NCBI GenBank assembly: GCA_903901045.1
Contig: CAIUPP010000029.1
Location: 1 to 64,000 of the forward strand
Length of the DNA stretch: 64,000 nucleotides
DNA from: an uncultured Planctomycetota bacterium
Lineage (GTDB): Bacteria; Planctomycetota; Brocadiia; CAIUPP01
Reading direction: 5' to 3'
The notes under the pieces were generated by a model. That model saw nothing but the letters and a program-made list of their open reading frames with translations. It made no database searches and was not told the origin of the DNA. Shown here one piece after another: positions 1 to 8,850 of this stretch (the first letter of the stretch is position 1; every line of letters starts with the position of its first letter). Made by a program: the position numbers and the translations under genes.

Positions 1-26
1 GAACCCCCGCAGGGGGTGATGGATAG

Positions 27-193
27 TAGCCCACGGCGAGCGAAGCGAGTCGTGGGGAACGACGCGACCCGGGAGGCTAGAGAGCCCCCGTAGGGGGCGA
101 CGGAACCTTGGCGGGAGTCTCCGTCGCCCCCTTCGGGGGCTCGGGGGTTAGGTACGACTTGCTCCCACGACTCGCTTCGCTCGCCGTGGGCTA
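27..193. repeat. Nested inverted repeat (outer 30-bp arms, inner 23-bp arms)
   Basis: The outer arms 27-56 and 164-193 are perfect 30-bp reverse complements and contain the element CGAGCGAAGCGAG. Inside them, 82-104 pairs with 120-142 with one mismatch, and each inner arm is itself a small hairpin of the type GCCCCC-loop-GGGGGC. A degenerate copy of the inner arm begins at base 1-26. The whole could fold as a large branched hairpin in DNA or RNA. It resembles intergenic REP/BIME-like repeats in architecture. That comparison is by shape only. Confidence 0.8.
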
Positions 194-230
194 GAGCGTT
201 TTAACGTTCCATGCCTACATCGCTGTGTAG

Positions 231-250
231 GGGCGCAGCATGCTGCGCCC
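231..250. repeat. Perfect 20-bp palindrome
   Basis: Bases 231-250 are exactly self-complementary around a central GCATGC and are bounded by GGGC and GCCC. The outline (GGGGC, variable, GCATGC, variable, GCCC) matches the palindrome at 463-486, so the two are probably members of one dispersed intergenic repeat family. Confidence 0.8.
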
Positions 251-337
251 ATCTGGCGACCGGCCTGCCGAGGCTAGCGCTCCTCGCCACTATCACACAC
301 CGTAGCCATGAAAGCCTAAAGTGCTCTAAAGTCCGAC

Positions 338-352
338 GGCCGCTTTGCGGCC
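338..352. repeat. Short perfect stem-loop
   Basis: GGCCGC at 338-343 pairs with GCGGCC at 347-352 around a TTT loop. No T-run follows on either strand, so an intrinsic terminator is not supported. Confidence 0.5.
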
Positions 353-462
353 TGACGAACGGAACAGGATAGTTTCAACGGAGCAAAACAGCTTCTATTA
401 CTCGCCACATAACCAGCTTGACGTTCGGTCTTCCGCTTGCGAGCAATGGGACCAGGGTCAGC

Positions 463-486
463 AGGGGCAAGGCATGCCTTGCCCCT
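463..486. repeat. Perfect 24-bp palindrome
   Basis: Bases 463-486 are perfectly self-complementary (AGGGGCAAGG, then CATG, then CCTTGCCCCT). It lies 32 bp past the stop codon of the GH42-like gene at 518. It shares outline with 231-250. Position and symmetry would allow it to protect or end that transcript, but there is no T-run. Confidence 0.8.
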
Positions 487-517
487 ACACCGCGTCAAGC
501 TAATTATGCGACACTCA

Positions 518-2689
518 TTAATAGGGCAACGCCAGGTTGCCCACCTGCACCTTCGGTTCTTCGAGAAAGTCCGGCGCGAAGAATTCCCTGCGCGCAGGAT
601 CGATCTTGCGCCGCAGGCTGAATGACAGGCTTTCGCCGGGCTTCAAGGCGCGCGCGGAGCCGTTCAGCGTGACCTTCTGCGCGCTGCGTCCCGGATTATG
701 CACCACGACGCTCTGATCGCTGACGCTGAAGAGCTCGATCCGCGTGCGTCCTCCGGAAACCTCCCAGGATTTCAGGTCCACCAGCGGATCTTCCGGCACG
801 ATCACCAGTTCCCCCAGTTGGTACGCGACGCGAAGTGAGTTGGCGGGGATCTCAAAGGATCCGGTCGTGCCTCCGTTGATCCAGAGCTGCGCCGGGGAGG
901 GGCAGTCCGGGTCGGTGTTCAGGAGTTCGATGGCCGTCACCTTTCGCCGCACCCCCGGGAGCGCTCCTTCGTAAACGGCATACCGGACCCGGTCGGAGGC
1001 GAGCAGGCGGATGTGCCCCTGCTCGCCGCCCAGAACGGTCCGAAGCACATCCTGGGTGAACGGCAGCAGTCCCTCGTCGGCGGGGTATTCCCAGGCCGAC
1101 ACGAGGAACGCTTTGCCTTTGCCCAGCGAGTGCTCGGTGAGGATCGGCTGGCCGGCCAACTTCTCCGGCGTCACCACGTAATAATCGTCGTGCCCGCTGA
1201 TGACGCGCGCGCCCGCCAGTTTCACGCGCGACGGAGTGAATGCGCCGAGAAAGCGCGGGTCGGTGCTGATTCGCCAGAAGGGGAACCGGTATTCGGGCAG
1301 CGAGGATTGCGCCATGCACTTGATGCCGCGCACGTCCTTCTTTTCCTTCCCGGTGATGCGAAGCCCGAACAGGTCGCGGAAGTCGCCGTTGCGATAGAGC
1401 TTCACCGGCTTGCCCCGGTCCGTTTCGACGCTGAGATGCGGCAGGGACATGACCAGGTGTCCGCCCCCCCTGACGTACTTCTTCAACTTCTCGTAAATCT
1501 CCGCGGTCATGGTGTTCCAGCCCAGGAACAGGAGGCAGCGGTAGGTTTTCAGGAGGGACAACGGCGCCTCGATGGGCACCGCGTCGTACTGGCCATAGGG
1601 CGGATTGCCGGAGAAGTCCATTTCCCCCTGAACGCTCTCCCTGGGCCAGTCCTCCTTGCGATGGAATCTATCCACGAGTCTCCAGCCCCGTTCGGCGGGA
1701 GCTTCGAGCCACTTCTTCCCCTTGAACTGTCCCCAGACGTACCGGTTCCAGAGCCCCGGCGCGCCGTCGAGGTTTCCATAGACCACGCCGAAGGTCACCT
1801 TCGGCTCCGCGCCGGGGCGGGTGTGGACGCGCGAGAACTGGTACGCTTCCCGCAGGGTGCGGCGCACGCGTTTCATCTCGGGGCTGTGGAACGCAAAGCT
1901 CCGGCCCGTGTTCTGGCCGTAACCGTAGTGGCCGGATTCGGGCCAGATGAAATGGGCTCCGCTGATGAGCGCATGATACAGGGAGGACTTCCATCGCTTG
2001 AGCCAGAGCCCGTCGAAGCTGACTCCGCCGTAGCAGGCCATGGCAATGTGCGTGCCCCAGGGCTTGCCATACGCCTTGGCCGCGCCCCGAACCGCGGCGT
2101 GCATCAGGTGCGGGTCGCCCGGCATGGATTCCAGGCAGAGAACGTCCAAGCCGGCCTGCGCGTGGTACTTGAAGACCAGCGCGGAATCCACGTCCAACAG
2201 CGGGCACTTGCCGAGCTCCCGGCGCTCGTAGGAGATGAACCGCTTGAGGTACTTCAGGTACTCGTCGCGCGCCTGGTCCATCCTCCGGACAGGCGGCAGG
2301 CTGGCGAAATTCGCGGCGCGCCGATTGATCAGATAGCTCTTGGGCCAGTACAGGACGCCGCCCGATTCGCCGATGGTCATGCGCCCGCCGTATTGTTCGC
2401 CGGCGGCGTCGATGATCTGCTCCAGGTCCGCCTTGGAGTAGAACTCGCTCCGGGGCATTTTCCGGCGCGCGGCGAAGCAGAGTCCCCGGTCCGTGTCGCC
2501 GCGGTAGAGCAACTCGCTGAAATAGAGCCTGATCCTGTGCCGGCGGCAGTACCGGGCCACCGCCAACGCCTCCCCTTTCTCCATGGGCAGCAGCGTCAAA
2601 GCGCATTCGCCCAGCTTCAGCGCCGTGAAATCCTTCATCGCCTGCACGCCGGAGGGCACGCTGGCCCCGATCAGGGTGCGATGGATCAT
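518..2689 (-). CDS. GH42-like glycoside hydrolase, amidotransferase-fold C-terminal half
   Basis: A 723-residue protein, best read as a TIM-barrel glycosidase of the GH42 type. Residues about 18-330 carry acidic motifs expected of a barrel active site (IGESGG near 105, CLESMPGD near 188, WPESGHYGY near 250). Residues about 380-480 resemble the GATase1-like trimerisation domain of beta-galactosidases (LLFLGWNTM, then KKYVRGGGHLVMSLP). The rest looks beta-rich. No signal peptide is seen, so it is probably cytoplasmic. The first ATG is chosen because GGAGAGGA stands 5 bp upstream; M18 (2638) is the alternative. It is the last gene of the LacI-headed minus-strand module, separated from its neighbour by 357 bp with hairpins, so it may be only partly cotranscribed. 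Which glutamates are catalytic and what the substrate is cannot be told from sequence. Confidence 0.6.
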   Translation of the reverse strand: MIHRTLIGASVPSGVQAMKDFTALKLGECALTLLPMEKGEALAVARYCRRHRIRLYFSELLYRGDTDRGLCFAARRKMPRSEFYSKADLEQIIDAAGEQYGGRMTIGESGGVLYWPKSYLINRRAANFASLPPVRRMDQARDEYLKYLKRFISYERRELGKCPLLDVDSALVFKYHAQAGLDVLCLESMPGDPHLMHAAVRGAAKAYGKPWGTHIAMACYGGVSFDGLWLKRWKSSLYHALISGAHFIWPESGHYGYGQNTGRSFAFHSPEMKRVRRTLREAYQFSRVHTRPGAEPKVTFGVVYGNLDGAPGLWNRYVWGQFKGKKWLEAPAERGWRLVDRFHRKEDWPRESVQGEMDFSGNPPYGQYDAVPIEAPLSLLKTYRCLLFLGWNTMTAEIYEKLKKYVRGGGHLVMSLPHLSVETDRGKPVKLYRNGDFRDLFGLRITGKEKKDVRGIKCMAQSSLPEYRFPFWRISTDPRFLGAFTPSRVKLAGARVISGHDDYYVVTPEKLAGQPILTEHSLGKGKAFLVSAWEYPADEGLLPFTQDVLRTVLGGEQGHIRLLASDRVRYAVYEGALPGVRRKVTAIELLNTDPDCPSPAQLWINGGTTGSFEIPANSLRVAYQLGELVIVPEDPLVDLKSWEVSGGRTRIELFSVSDQSVVVHNPGRSAQKVTLNGSARALKPGESLSFSLRRKIDPARREFFAPDFLEEPKVQVGNLALPY

Positions 2690-2848
2690 TGGAGTCCTCT
2701 CCGATTATGGGTTCCGCCACCCGTTGGACGCTGCGTCTTGCGTTGAGGACCTGGCAATCCCGATTCTGCCTCTCGAATCCTATACGCAGGCAATGATACT
2801 ACCTGACGGATTCCTTCCGAGCAAGACGCCCGGAGCGGGGATCGTGGA

Positions 2849-2886
2849 CAAGTCCGGGGGCGTCGATTCAGGCGTCCCCGGACTTG
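2849..2886. repeat. Inverted repeat, 11-bp perfect arms
   Basis: CAAGTCCGGGG at 2849-2859 pairs with CCCCGGACTTG at 2876-2886 across a 16-nt loop. It follows the LamG-CBM9-DUF4091 gene in the direction of transcription and has no following T-run. Confidence 0.6.
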
Positions 2887-2945
2887 CCATTCGATGGCGG
2901 GAATTGCGGCTCAAGCTCGCGCAACGCGATCTTCTCGTGGTCGAG

Positions 2946-2988
2946 GTGGGGACACAAAACTTTCCTTTGGAAAGTATTGTGTCCCCAC
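2946..2988. repeat. Near-perfect 20-bp-arm hairpin
   Basis: Arms 2946-2965 and 2969-2988 match at 19 of 20 positions around a TTT loop, with outer ends GTGGGGACACAA / TTGTGTCCCCAC. The stem ends 58 bp past the stop codon at 3047. Its length and near symmetry suggest either a REP-like mobile repeat or a transcript-end hairpin; the sequence does not decide between them. Confidence 0.7.
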
Positions 2989-3046
2989 CGGCCCGGCCGG
3001 CCAACCGGGATGGTTTCAGCAGGGCGAAACGAGATCCCTGCCTCCC

Positions 3047-6000
3047 TCACTTGCCCAGTTCCGCCTGCATCTCGGCGGCGGCGCGAATGAGCTTCTCGCG
3101 AGCGGCGTCCATTTCTCCGTTCGACTGATCAACCGCCGCCGCGATGGCATCGCGGATCAGCGTCTGGTATCCGGTGGCGTCCTTGCCGGCGGCTTGCAGC
3201 TTGGCAGCCAAGTCCCGGCAGAGCGCTACCGCGCGGTAGTCCTGCTGCCCCTGGTACCACGCCTCCAGGCGGCGGCTGGGCATGATCTTCTTCGCATCCA
3301 CGTCCTCGTAGATGACCGCGTAGTCGGCGGTCATTGTCGGACGATAGGAACGGCCATCGTAGGGGTCGAACGGGTCGCTCGTCCGGTCGAGGTACGCCCA
3401 GAACGAGGTGCATCCGCTGAACCCGTCGCGCGCCGACTGCCACAGGAGGTTGCGGTAGACGGCCGGCGCCATGTCTTTGCTGAGGATGTGATAGGTCCAG
3501 ATTTCCCTGCCGCTCTGGGCCAACTCCTTGATGATCTCGGGCTTGGCCTGAAGGAACGGGCGATACGGCTCAAGGATGTCGTGAGTCTTCAGGTACACCG
3601 ACAGGTTCTTCGCCTCCTCTCCCTGCATGCTGGGATTGTTCATGACGCGCAACTTCGGGTCCACGTCCTTGATGTGCTTGACGGCTTCCAGCGCAAAGTG
3701 GGTTGTGCTGTTGGGATCATCAGGCGCGCCGCAGGCTTCATCCACCATGTAGAAGCAGAAATCGTTGTAGGAGTATCCCTTCGCGAACAGGTGGTCGCGC
3801 GTTGCCTTGAGCCATCCGGCGAACCCCTTCTTCCACGCCTCGGTGCCGTAGGTGAGCCGGCTCTTCTTGCTGGGCAGGCTGCGATAATAGGGGTCGGACA
3901 TGATGAGGTAGAAGACCACCCCCACCCGTTCCTTCGGAACACCGGCCGCGACGAACAGAGTGATGGACTTGTCGAGGGCGTCGAAGTTCATGGAGAGGAT
4001 GTTCCCCTCCGCGTCGAACTCCGGAAAAGCGTCGAGCTGGCCCGGGATGAATTCGATCTGGTTGACCCCGTACCGCGCCAGGTTCTCAACGACTTCAGGC
4101 AGGAGGACTCCCTTGCCAAGATTGAGGTAGGCGAACTCCTTGACGTACGGCTTGGAGAGATCCACCGGCGCGACTTCCAGCGAAATGTTGAAGTAGGACG
4201 GTTTGAAGCCGGAGTAGGAGGGATAGAACTTCATCCGGCGCTCATACTGGCCCGGCTCAAGCCCGTGGGTGTCTATCTTCATCCAGATGAGCGAGGTCGT
4301 CCGCGCCGGCGCCTCAACCAGACCGCAGGTGGGCAACTCCGCCAAGGCGTCCGGCGTCATGCCTCCGCCGGTCATCTCGACATAGACCGCGCGGCGCAGT
4401 TCAATCCTTTCGCGTCCCAGCAACTTCGCCCCCTGCGACAGCGGCGCGCCATCTGAGGGATCCTCCGCCAGCAGCCGGCCCAGCAGCGGCTTCTGGCTCA
4501 GGTTGGAGAGCATGAACCCGGTCTGCGCGAAGGTGTTTTGGCCCGCGAGCAGCTTGATCTCAGCGAGTTCCTTCACATCGGACTTCACCCGTTCATCCGG
4601 CGTGTGGCTGGCCCAGATGTCATCCTGCCAGAGAATGCAGGTTCGGCCGGCCATGGCAATCTGCTGCATCACGGCCGTCAGTTCGTCGGCGGCATTGCGC
4701 AACGCCGTCCAACTGGACGCCTTATCCCCGTCGGTCTCGATCCGCCGTTTCAGCGCGGCCAGCTTCGTCTGGGCGAGATTCGCGAGTTCCGGGAACTTGT
4801 CGGCGGGCAGGCCGGCCAGTTCCTTCTCCATGCGCGCCAGCTCGTTCTTCTGGTAGGCGGCGCGGCTTTCGAAGATCAGCAAACCGAAGCGCTGCGGCGC
4901 GTCGAACGTGTTCCCTACCGGCGCCCACGTACTCGGACCGCCGCCGCTCGGCCCCTCGCGGGTGAAATTGACTCCCCACGCGACGCCCGCGGCGTGCGGG
5001 TCGCTTCCGAGCGAGGCGAACGGAATCGCCATTTCGACCGTGTACCCCGGCCCCTCCCGGCGAACCGCCACCTGGGCGCCGGATTCCCATTTCGTGTCGA
5101 ACGCGCCCGTGCCGGGAGGGCTCACGGCATCCGTAAAGGTTCCGATCGCGTTGACGATGATCTGGTTGAACCCGCCGCGGCGCATCGGATCCAGAAACAG
5201 TTCCACGCAGTCGTCGGCCCACACCCTGCCGTCGTGGTCCTTGACAGCGGCCTTGGCCGGAACGTCTTCCGGGGCCGGCGCTCGATAGGCGACATAGAGG
5301 TTCTTGTCGTCATGGCAAACCTGGACCGTCGCGGCGGCATTCACGAACTTCGGGTCAGCCGCCAGCAACAGCCCGATGATGGTCGGGTGCGGTTTGCTCA
5401 ATACGGCAAAAGGGCGGGTTCTTTCGGCCTCCTTCCAGCAGGCGTCGTCCAGGTTGCCATCGATGGCCGGCGGGGTGGCGCAGCGCCTGGAGACGATGAC
5501 TGCTTCGTCCGTGGCGGAGGAGGAATCAGCGGCAGCGCCGGGCTTTCCTGCCGGAGTCTGCGGGGCGGGCGCCGCCCCATCGGGGGCCGCTTCGCCCGCG
5601 TTGTCCCAGATGCGAACGTCGTCCACCAGGCCCGTGAAGGGCCACGGAACCGTCTCACCCCACGTCCTCGACCCGATCCTGAAAATCGGGTAGCTGTCAG
5701 GCACTTTGCCAACGAGGTCGGCAAAGCACATGGACCCGGTGTCCATCTTCTCGAGGCGGCCGTTCAGATATATCTTCATCGTCCCGCCCTGCTCCAGCGT
5801 GACGCGGACGGTGTACCATTTGCCCACCTCAAAGTCGTGCGCCGCTGAGAGCAGCTCCACTTGCTTCTCGAGCTTGTTGCCCCCCGCGTCCATCACGATG
5901 AAATGCGCGCCGACGTGTTTCGCGCCGTCCAGATAGATCTCGAACATGCCGCGCCCATAGCTGTGCTCGGCGTAGCTCACAAGCACGGCGGGCCCCTTGA

Positions 6001-6313
6001 CCGGCGCGGTCGGCTTGAAGGAGAGTTCGATGGCTGCGCGCGTGTACTTCAGCTTCGGAAAGCTGTACACCGCCGTCACAATGTCCGGGCCGCAGGTGAC
6101 CGCGCCCGTGCCGTTGACGCCGCCGTTCTCCGACCACTTGGGAATGACGATGGAGGTCTGGGCCGCGCCTTCACTGACGGCGGCGCCGCCCTGCAATTTG
6201 TCGAAGTTCCAGTAGAACTGCGGCGCCGGCGCGTCCGCCGCAACGGCGGTCAGGACTCCCAGGTATGCGACCGCGAGTGCGCCCATCACGAACAGACACC
6301 AGGTGCGTTTCAT
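3047..6313 (-). CDS. Secreted LamG - CBM9-like - DUF4091-type glycoside hydrolase-like protein
   Basis: 1088 residues with a signal peptide (1-26, cut likely after AVAA). Residues about 30-240 are a concanavalin-like (LamG) jelly roll. Residues about 273-480 match a CBM9-like domain (PAIDGNLDDACWKEA, then DDCVELFLDP, then YTVEMAIPFASLG). The C-terminal part reads as a TIM-barrel domain of the DUF4091 kind: FCFYMVDEACG near 858, with a candidate catalytic Glu, and EAWYQGQQDYRA near 1021, the usual family signature. DUF4091 proteins are known companions of glycan-degrading enzymes; exact chemistry is not established. It follows the PcRGLX-like gene by 72 bp in the LacI module and is therefore likely coexpressed. 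Expected location is the periplasm or cell surface. Confidence 0.72.
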   Translation of the reverse strand: MKRTWCLFVMGALAVAYLGVLTAVAADAPAPQFYWNFDKLQGGAAVSEGAAQTSIVIPKWSENGGVNGTGAVTCGPDIVTAVYSFPKLKYTRAAIELSFKPTAPVKGPAVLVSYAEHSYGRGMFEIYLDGAKHVGAHFIVMDAGGNKLEKQVELLSAAHDFEVGKWYTVRVTLEQGGTMKIYLNGRLEKMDTGSMCFADLVGKVPDSYPIFRIGSRTWGETVPWPFTGLVDDVRIWDNAGEAAPDGAAPAPQTPAGKPGAAADSSSATDEAVIVSRRCATPPAIDGNLDDACWKEAERTRPFAVLSKPHPTIIGLLLAADPKFVNAAATVQVCHDDKNLYVAYRAPAPEDVPAKAAVKDHDGRVWADDCVELFLDPMRRGGFNQIIVNAIGTFTDAVSPPGTGAFDTKWESGAQVAVRREGPGYTVEMAIPFASLGSDPHAAGVAWGVNFTREGPSGGGPSTWAPVGNTFDAPQRFGLLIFESRAAYQKNELARMEKELAGLPADKFPELANLAQTKLAALKRRIETDGDKASSWTALRNAADELTAVMQQIAMAGRTCILWQDDIWASHTPDERVKSDVKELAEIKLLAGQNTFAQTGFMLSNLSQKPLLGRLLAEDPSDGAPLSQGAKLLGRERIELRRAVYVEMTGGGMTPDALAELPTCGLVEAPARTTSLIWMKIDTHGLEPGQYERRMKFYPSYSGFKPSYFNISLEVAPVDLSKPYVKEFAYLNLGKGVLLPEVVENLARYGVNQIEFIPGQLDAFPEFDAEGNILSMNFDALDKSITLFVAAGVPKERVGVVFYLIMSDPYYRSLPSKKSRLTYGTEAWKKGFAGWLKATRDHLFAKGYSYNDFCFYMVDEACGAPDDPNSTTHFALEAVKHIKDVDPKLRVMNNPSMQGEEAKNLSVYLKTHDILEPYRPFLQAKPEIIKELAQSGREIWTYHILSKDMAPAVYRNLLWQSARDGFSGCTSFWAYLDRTSDPFDPYDGRSYRPTMTADYAVIYEDVDAKKIMPSRRLEAWYQGQQDYRAVALCRDLAAKLQAAGKDATGYQTLIRDAIAAAVDQSNGEMDAAREKLIRAAAEMQAELGK

Positions 6314-6385
6314 CCGAATCCCTCCAATGGACTCCTGCCCGGGAATCCCCCATCCCTTCCGTTGAGATGAGGCGCCACAATGGCT

Positions 6386-8563
6386 CTACCGAATATCCGT
6401 CAATAGTCCCAGCTTTCTTGCGGTTTCAAAGAACGGGAACGCATAGGCAAAGAAGATGCCCCCCTGCGCCCAGTTGGCCTCCTCGCCCCATCGGTTCCGC
6501 CCCTCCATCATGGCCAGCATCAGCCGCGCCTGCCGCATGCCGGTCTCGATCCAGCGCCGTTCTCCCGTCAGTTCATATAGCACGTTCATAATGGGCAGTG
6601 AGTGGCAGGTCTGCCAGGCGGCGGGAAGCCGGTAGGACTGCCCATCCTGCATGATGAAGAAGCCGATGTCGCTCAGCCCCTTCTCAAGGGTCATCCTGCC
6701 GCCGGCCAGCAGCGTGTCGCGGGCCAGCTCATCCCGAGTCAGGCGCCAGTAATCGGCCACGCCGGTCAGCGCAATGAAGACATAGATGGGGGAGAACGCG
6801 TGCATGTGCGGCGGCAGCAGTTTGGTCGCCCCGCGGACAATCCATCGGCGCAGCCCCTCCACCACGCGCCGCCCTTCCAGCAGATACCGCTCGTCGCCGG
6901 AAACTTCGTAGTTGGCGCAGAGGCAGATCAGCAGCCATCCCCCCGCGCGCGCTTCATACTGGTCCAGACCGCGCCGACTGCTGTAACGCAGCAGGTACTC
7001 CCCCGTCTCGTTCAGGACGGACTTCAACCGCCTATCCCCCGTGAGGAAGTACGCCAACGCCATTCCGCTGGTCCACATGTGATCGGTGCCGACGCCCCCC
7101 GCCGTATGGTCGGCCCCGTGCACGTGCTGCCCGCCAACCTGCTCCCGATCGGTCGCCGCGTGAATCGTGTCCACGTCCGCCTGGTGGCGGGCGCAGGCCA
7201 ACCCCTGCAGCAGGCACTCGACGCGGCCCGTCCGGAGGTACTGCACGAGAAATCCGTAGGGGACCTGCGCCTCCTGGTTTCCCCAGACCGTGCCCTTCCC
7301 ATAGAGGCCGGGAAGCTGCCGCTTCTCGTAGCCGGGAGCGCGGAAGTCGCCGAAATGCCGCTCCCCCAACCCCCAGACGCTGGTCGAGTCGAACGCCGCA
7401 AACGTGTTGAACCCCGTGAACATCAGCTCCGTCATCGCGTCCATGAACGGCGCGCCGGTTTTGCCTCTGGGCAGCAGCGCCGGCATGACCCCCGAGGCAT
7501 TCACGCTCTCCACGGTTTGCCGGGGCAGGATGGGGGTCGTCAGCGAAGTGAGAAGCGCGTCCAACTCCCCCGCGTCGCGGTACGCGGCGACCGTGAGGGT
7601 GTGCGTCCGCGCCATGCCGGGGGAAAGACTGAACTCCTCTTCGGCCTCTGCCGGCCAGAGAAGCGCCTCCAGCGTTGTTCCGGTTGCGCGCATCGCCTTG
7701 GGGAAGGCCTGCCACATCTCGGCCAGCCCCAGGGCCAGGCCGCTTCCATCCCGGGAGATGCCGACGTAGCCGCGGTTCTTCAGCGTCTGCGCCCTCAATA
7801 CCTCGCCGCTTGATGCGATCACGGATGAATCGTTGGCGTCCTTCTGAATGATATATCCCGCCTTGCCGCAGATAAGGGGGGCGGTCTCAACTCCCCACGG
7901 CGCATTGGCGGAGGCGTAGCAGTACTCCGGCCGCTTGCCCGCCTCCACCACCGCCACCAGGGCAAGCTCTTTGAGCCGGATGGGCTCCGGGCCGACGTCG
8001 CCCAGGTAAGTGAAACGGGTGCGGCTCCACTCCTTGCCCCGGTAGAAGTCCGTTCGGGCCTCCCAGCCGATTCGCCTTGAACCGTCGGGCGAAACGACCG
8101 CCCCCGAGGTGCGCACGGTGGTCCGCAAGCCCCCCTTGCGCTCCAGCACGGTGGGCCCGGGCTCGCGGGTCGTCCACTCGCCGACGGCGTCGAGAACTCG
8201 CAGAGTGCTTCCCTTCAGCGCAACGCCTCGGACGCGCCTCGGCAGAGGCTCGCCATCCTCCACGCCGGTGGGTTCGACCGCAGGGAGCGGGAGAGGCAAA
8301 CCCGGCCCGTCCTGCTTTTCAAGCCGGAAGGTTCGCGTTTCAAGCGCATTCAAATCCGTCTGGAAATCGAGCAGCACCCAGCGGATGGAGCCGTCGCGCC
8401 AGCGCGAAAGCACCTCGGTCTGGAGGTCGACAGGCCGCCCGGCGCGGTCCTTGAGAACCAGCCCGTCCACCGCACTCGCCATCCCTTCGGGCAGCGCAAC
8501 GCCCCCCGTCACAGGGAACATCTGTCTCGCGATTCCATCCTGCTCGGTTACATGCACGTCCAT
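6386..8563 (-). CDS. PcRGLX/YetA-like protein (exo-rhamnogalacturonan lyase-like)
   Basis: 725 residues from the ATG at 8563. The N-terminal region has the signature of the RIFT-barrel domain of PcRGLX/YetA proteins: a segment GGVALPEGM, then a Q-rich stretch followed by SRWRDGSIRWVLLDF near residues 45-65. The middle and end (DHMWTSGMALAYFLTGD, then YELTGERRWIETG) look like an alpha-helical toroid. PcRGLX of a fungus cleaves rhamnogalacturonan; most bacterial relatives are untested. The frame also opens at a TTG 51 bp upstream, but the ATG begins next to the conserved domain, so it is preferred; its Shine-Dalgarno is poor. No signal peptide is evident, unlike the larger homologue at 33885-38054. 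It lies between the pseudopilin and the DUF4091 protein. Confidence 0.65.
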   Translation of the reverse strand: MDVHVTEQDGIARQMFPVTGGVALPEGMASAVDGLVLKDRAGRPVDLQTEVLSRWRDGSIRWVLLDFQTDLNALETRTFRLEKQDGPGLPLPLPAVEPTGVEDGEPLPRRVRGVALKGSTLRVLDAVGEWTTREPGPTVLERKGGLRTTVRTSGAVVSPDGSRRIGWEARTDFYRGKEWSRTRFTYLGDVGPEPIRLKELALVAVVEAGKRPEYCYASANAPWGVETAPLICGKAGYIIQKDANDSSVIASSGEVLRAQTLKNRGYVGISRDGSGLALGLAEMWQAFPKAMRATGTTLEALLWPAEAEEEFSLSPGMARTHTLTVAAYRDAGELDALLTSLTTPILPRQTVESVNASGVMPALLPRGKTGAPFMDAMTELMFTGFNTFAAFDSTSVWGLGERHFGDFRAPGYEKRQLPGLYGKGTVWGNQEAQVPYGFLVQYLRTGRVECLLQGLACARHQADVDTIHAATDREQVGGQHVHGADHTAGGVGTDHMWTSGMALAYFLTGDRRLKSVLNETGEYLLRYSSRRGLDQYEARAGGWLLICLCANYEVSGDERYLLEGRRVVEGLRRWIVRGATKLLPPHMHAFSPIYVFIALTGVADYWRLTRDELARDTLLAGGRMTLEKGLSDIGFFIMQDGQSYRLPAAWQTCHSLPIMNVLYELTGERRWIETGMRQARLMLAMMEGRNRWGEEANWAQGGIFFAYAFPFFETARKLGLLTDIR

Positions 8564-8850
8564 TTGCTTCCGCACCCTTTTTCTCCGGACCGGCCGGCTA
8601 AAATCCTCGCACAACGTCCCTCTTCCGCTAATCTCCCCTCGGCCTTCCGCTCATTCCCGTTCGAACAGCCCGAAAGGGACCGACGCCACCTCCCCTCACA
8701 TAAGCAGGCCCCATGGCGCTGCATGGAAACGGCATGGCCTTCGGGGAAGGGCTCGATTCAACGGCAGGCCGTCATTTCAGAGGGGCCGTCCCACGGGCCC
8801 GCCAGGTCCGAGGGGCGGCTCTCAGAGCTTGCGTCATTCCGCGGGCACCC

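Larger units (their letters stand above)
1..517. other. Gene-free repeat-rich left edge
   Basis: I see no credible gene here. The short open frames have no homology I recognise and run through palindromes. The stretch holds a nested inverted repeat, two perfect self-complementary palindromes and a short stem-loop, listed separately. It lies downstream of the GH42-like gene, which is read leftwards and stops at 518, so some of these structures could act as its 3' end. Nothing resembling a tRNA, a transposase end or a promoter was recognised. Confidence 0.7.
2690..3046. other. Intergenic spacer with two inverted repeats
   Basis: A 357-bp gap between two minus-strand genes. It contains the inverted repeats at 2849-2886 and 2946-2988, and a small one at 2886-2898 (GCCAT, TCG, ATGGC). 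The ribosome binding site of the 518-2689 gene lies at its left end. No coding frame is convincing. Confidence 0.6.

Noticed and set aside
1-517. CRISPR array or transposon end.
   Set aside because: The repeats are inverted and of different lengths, with no regular spacers, and no cas or transposase gene is present.
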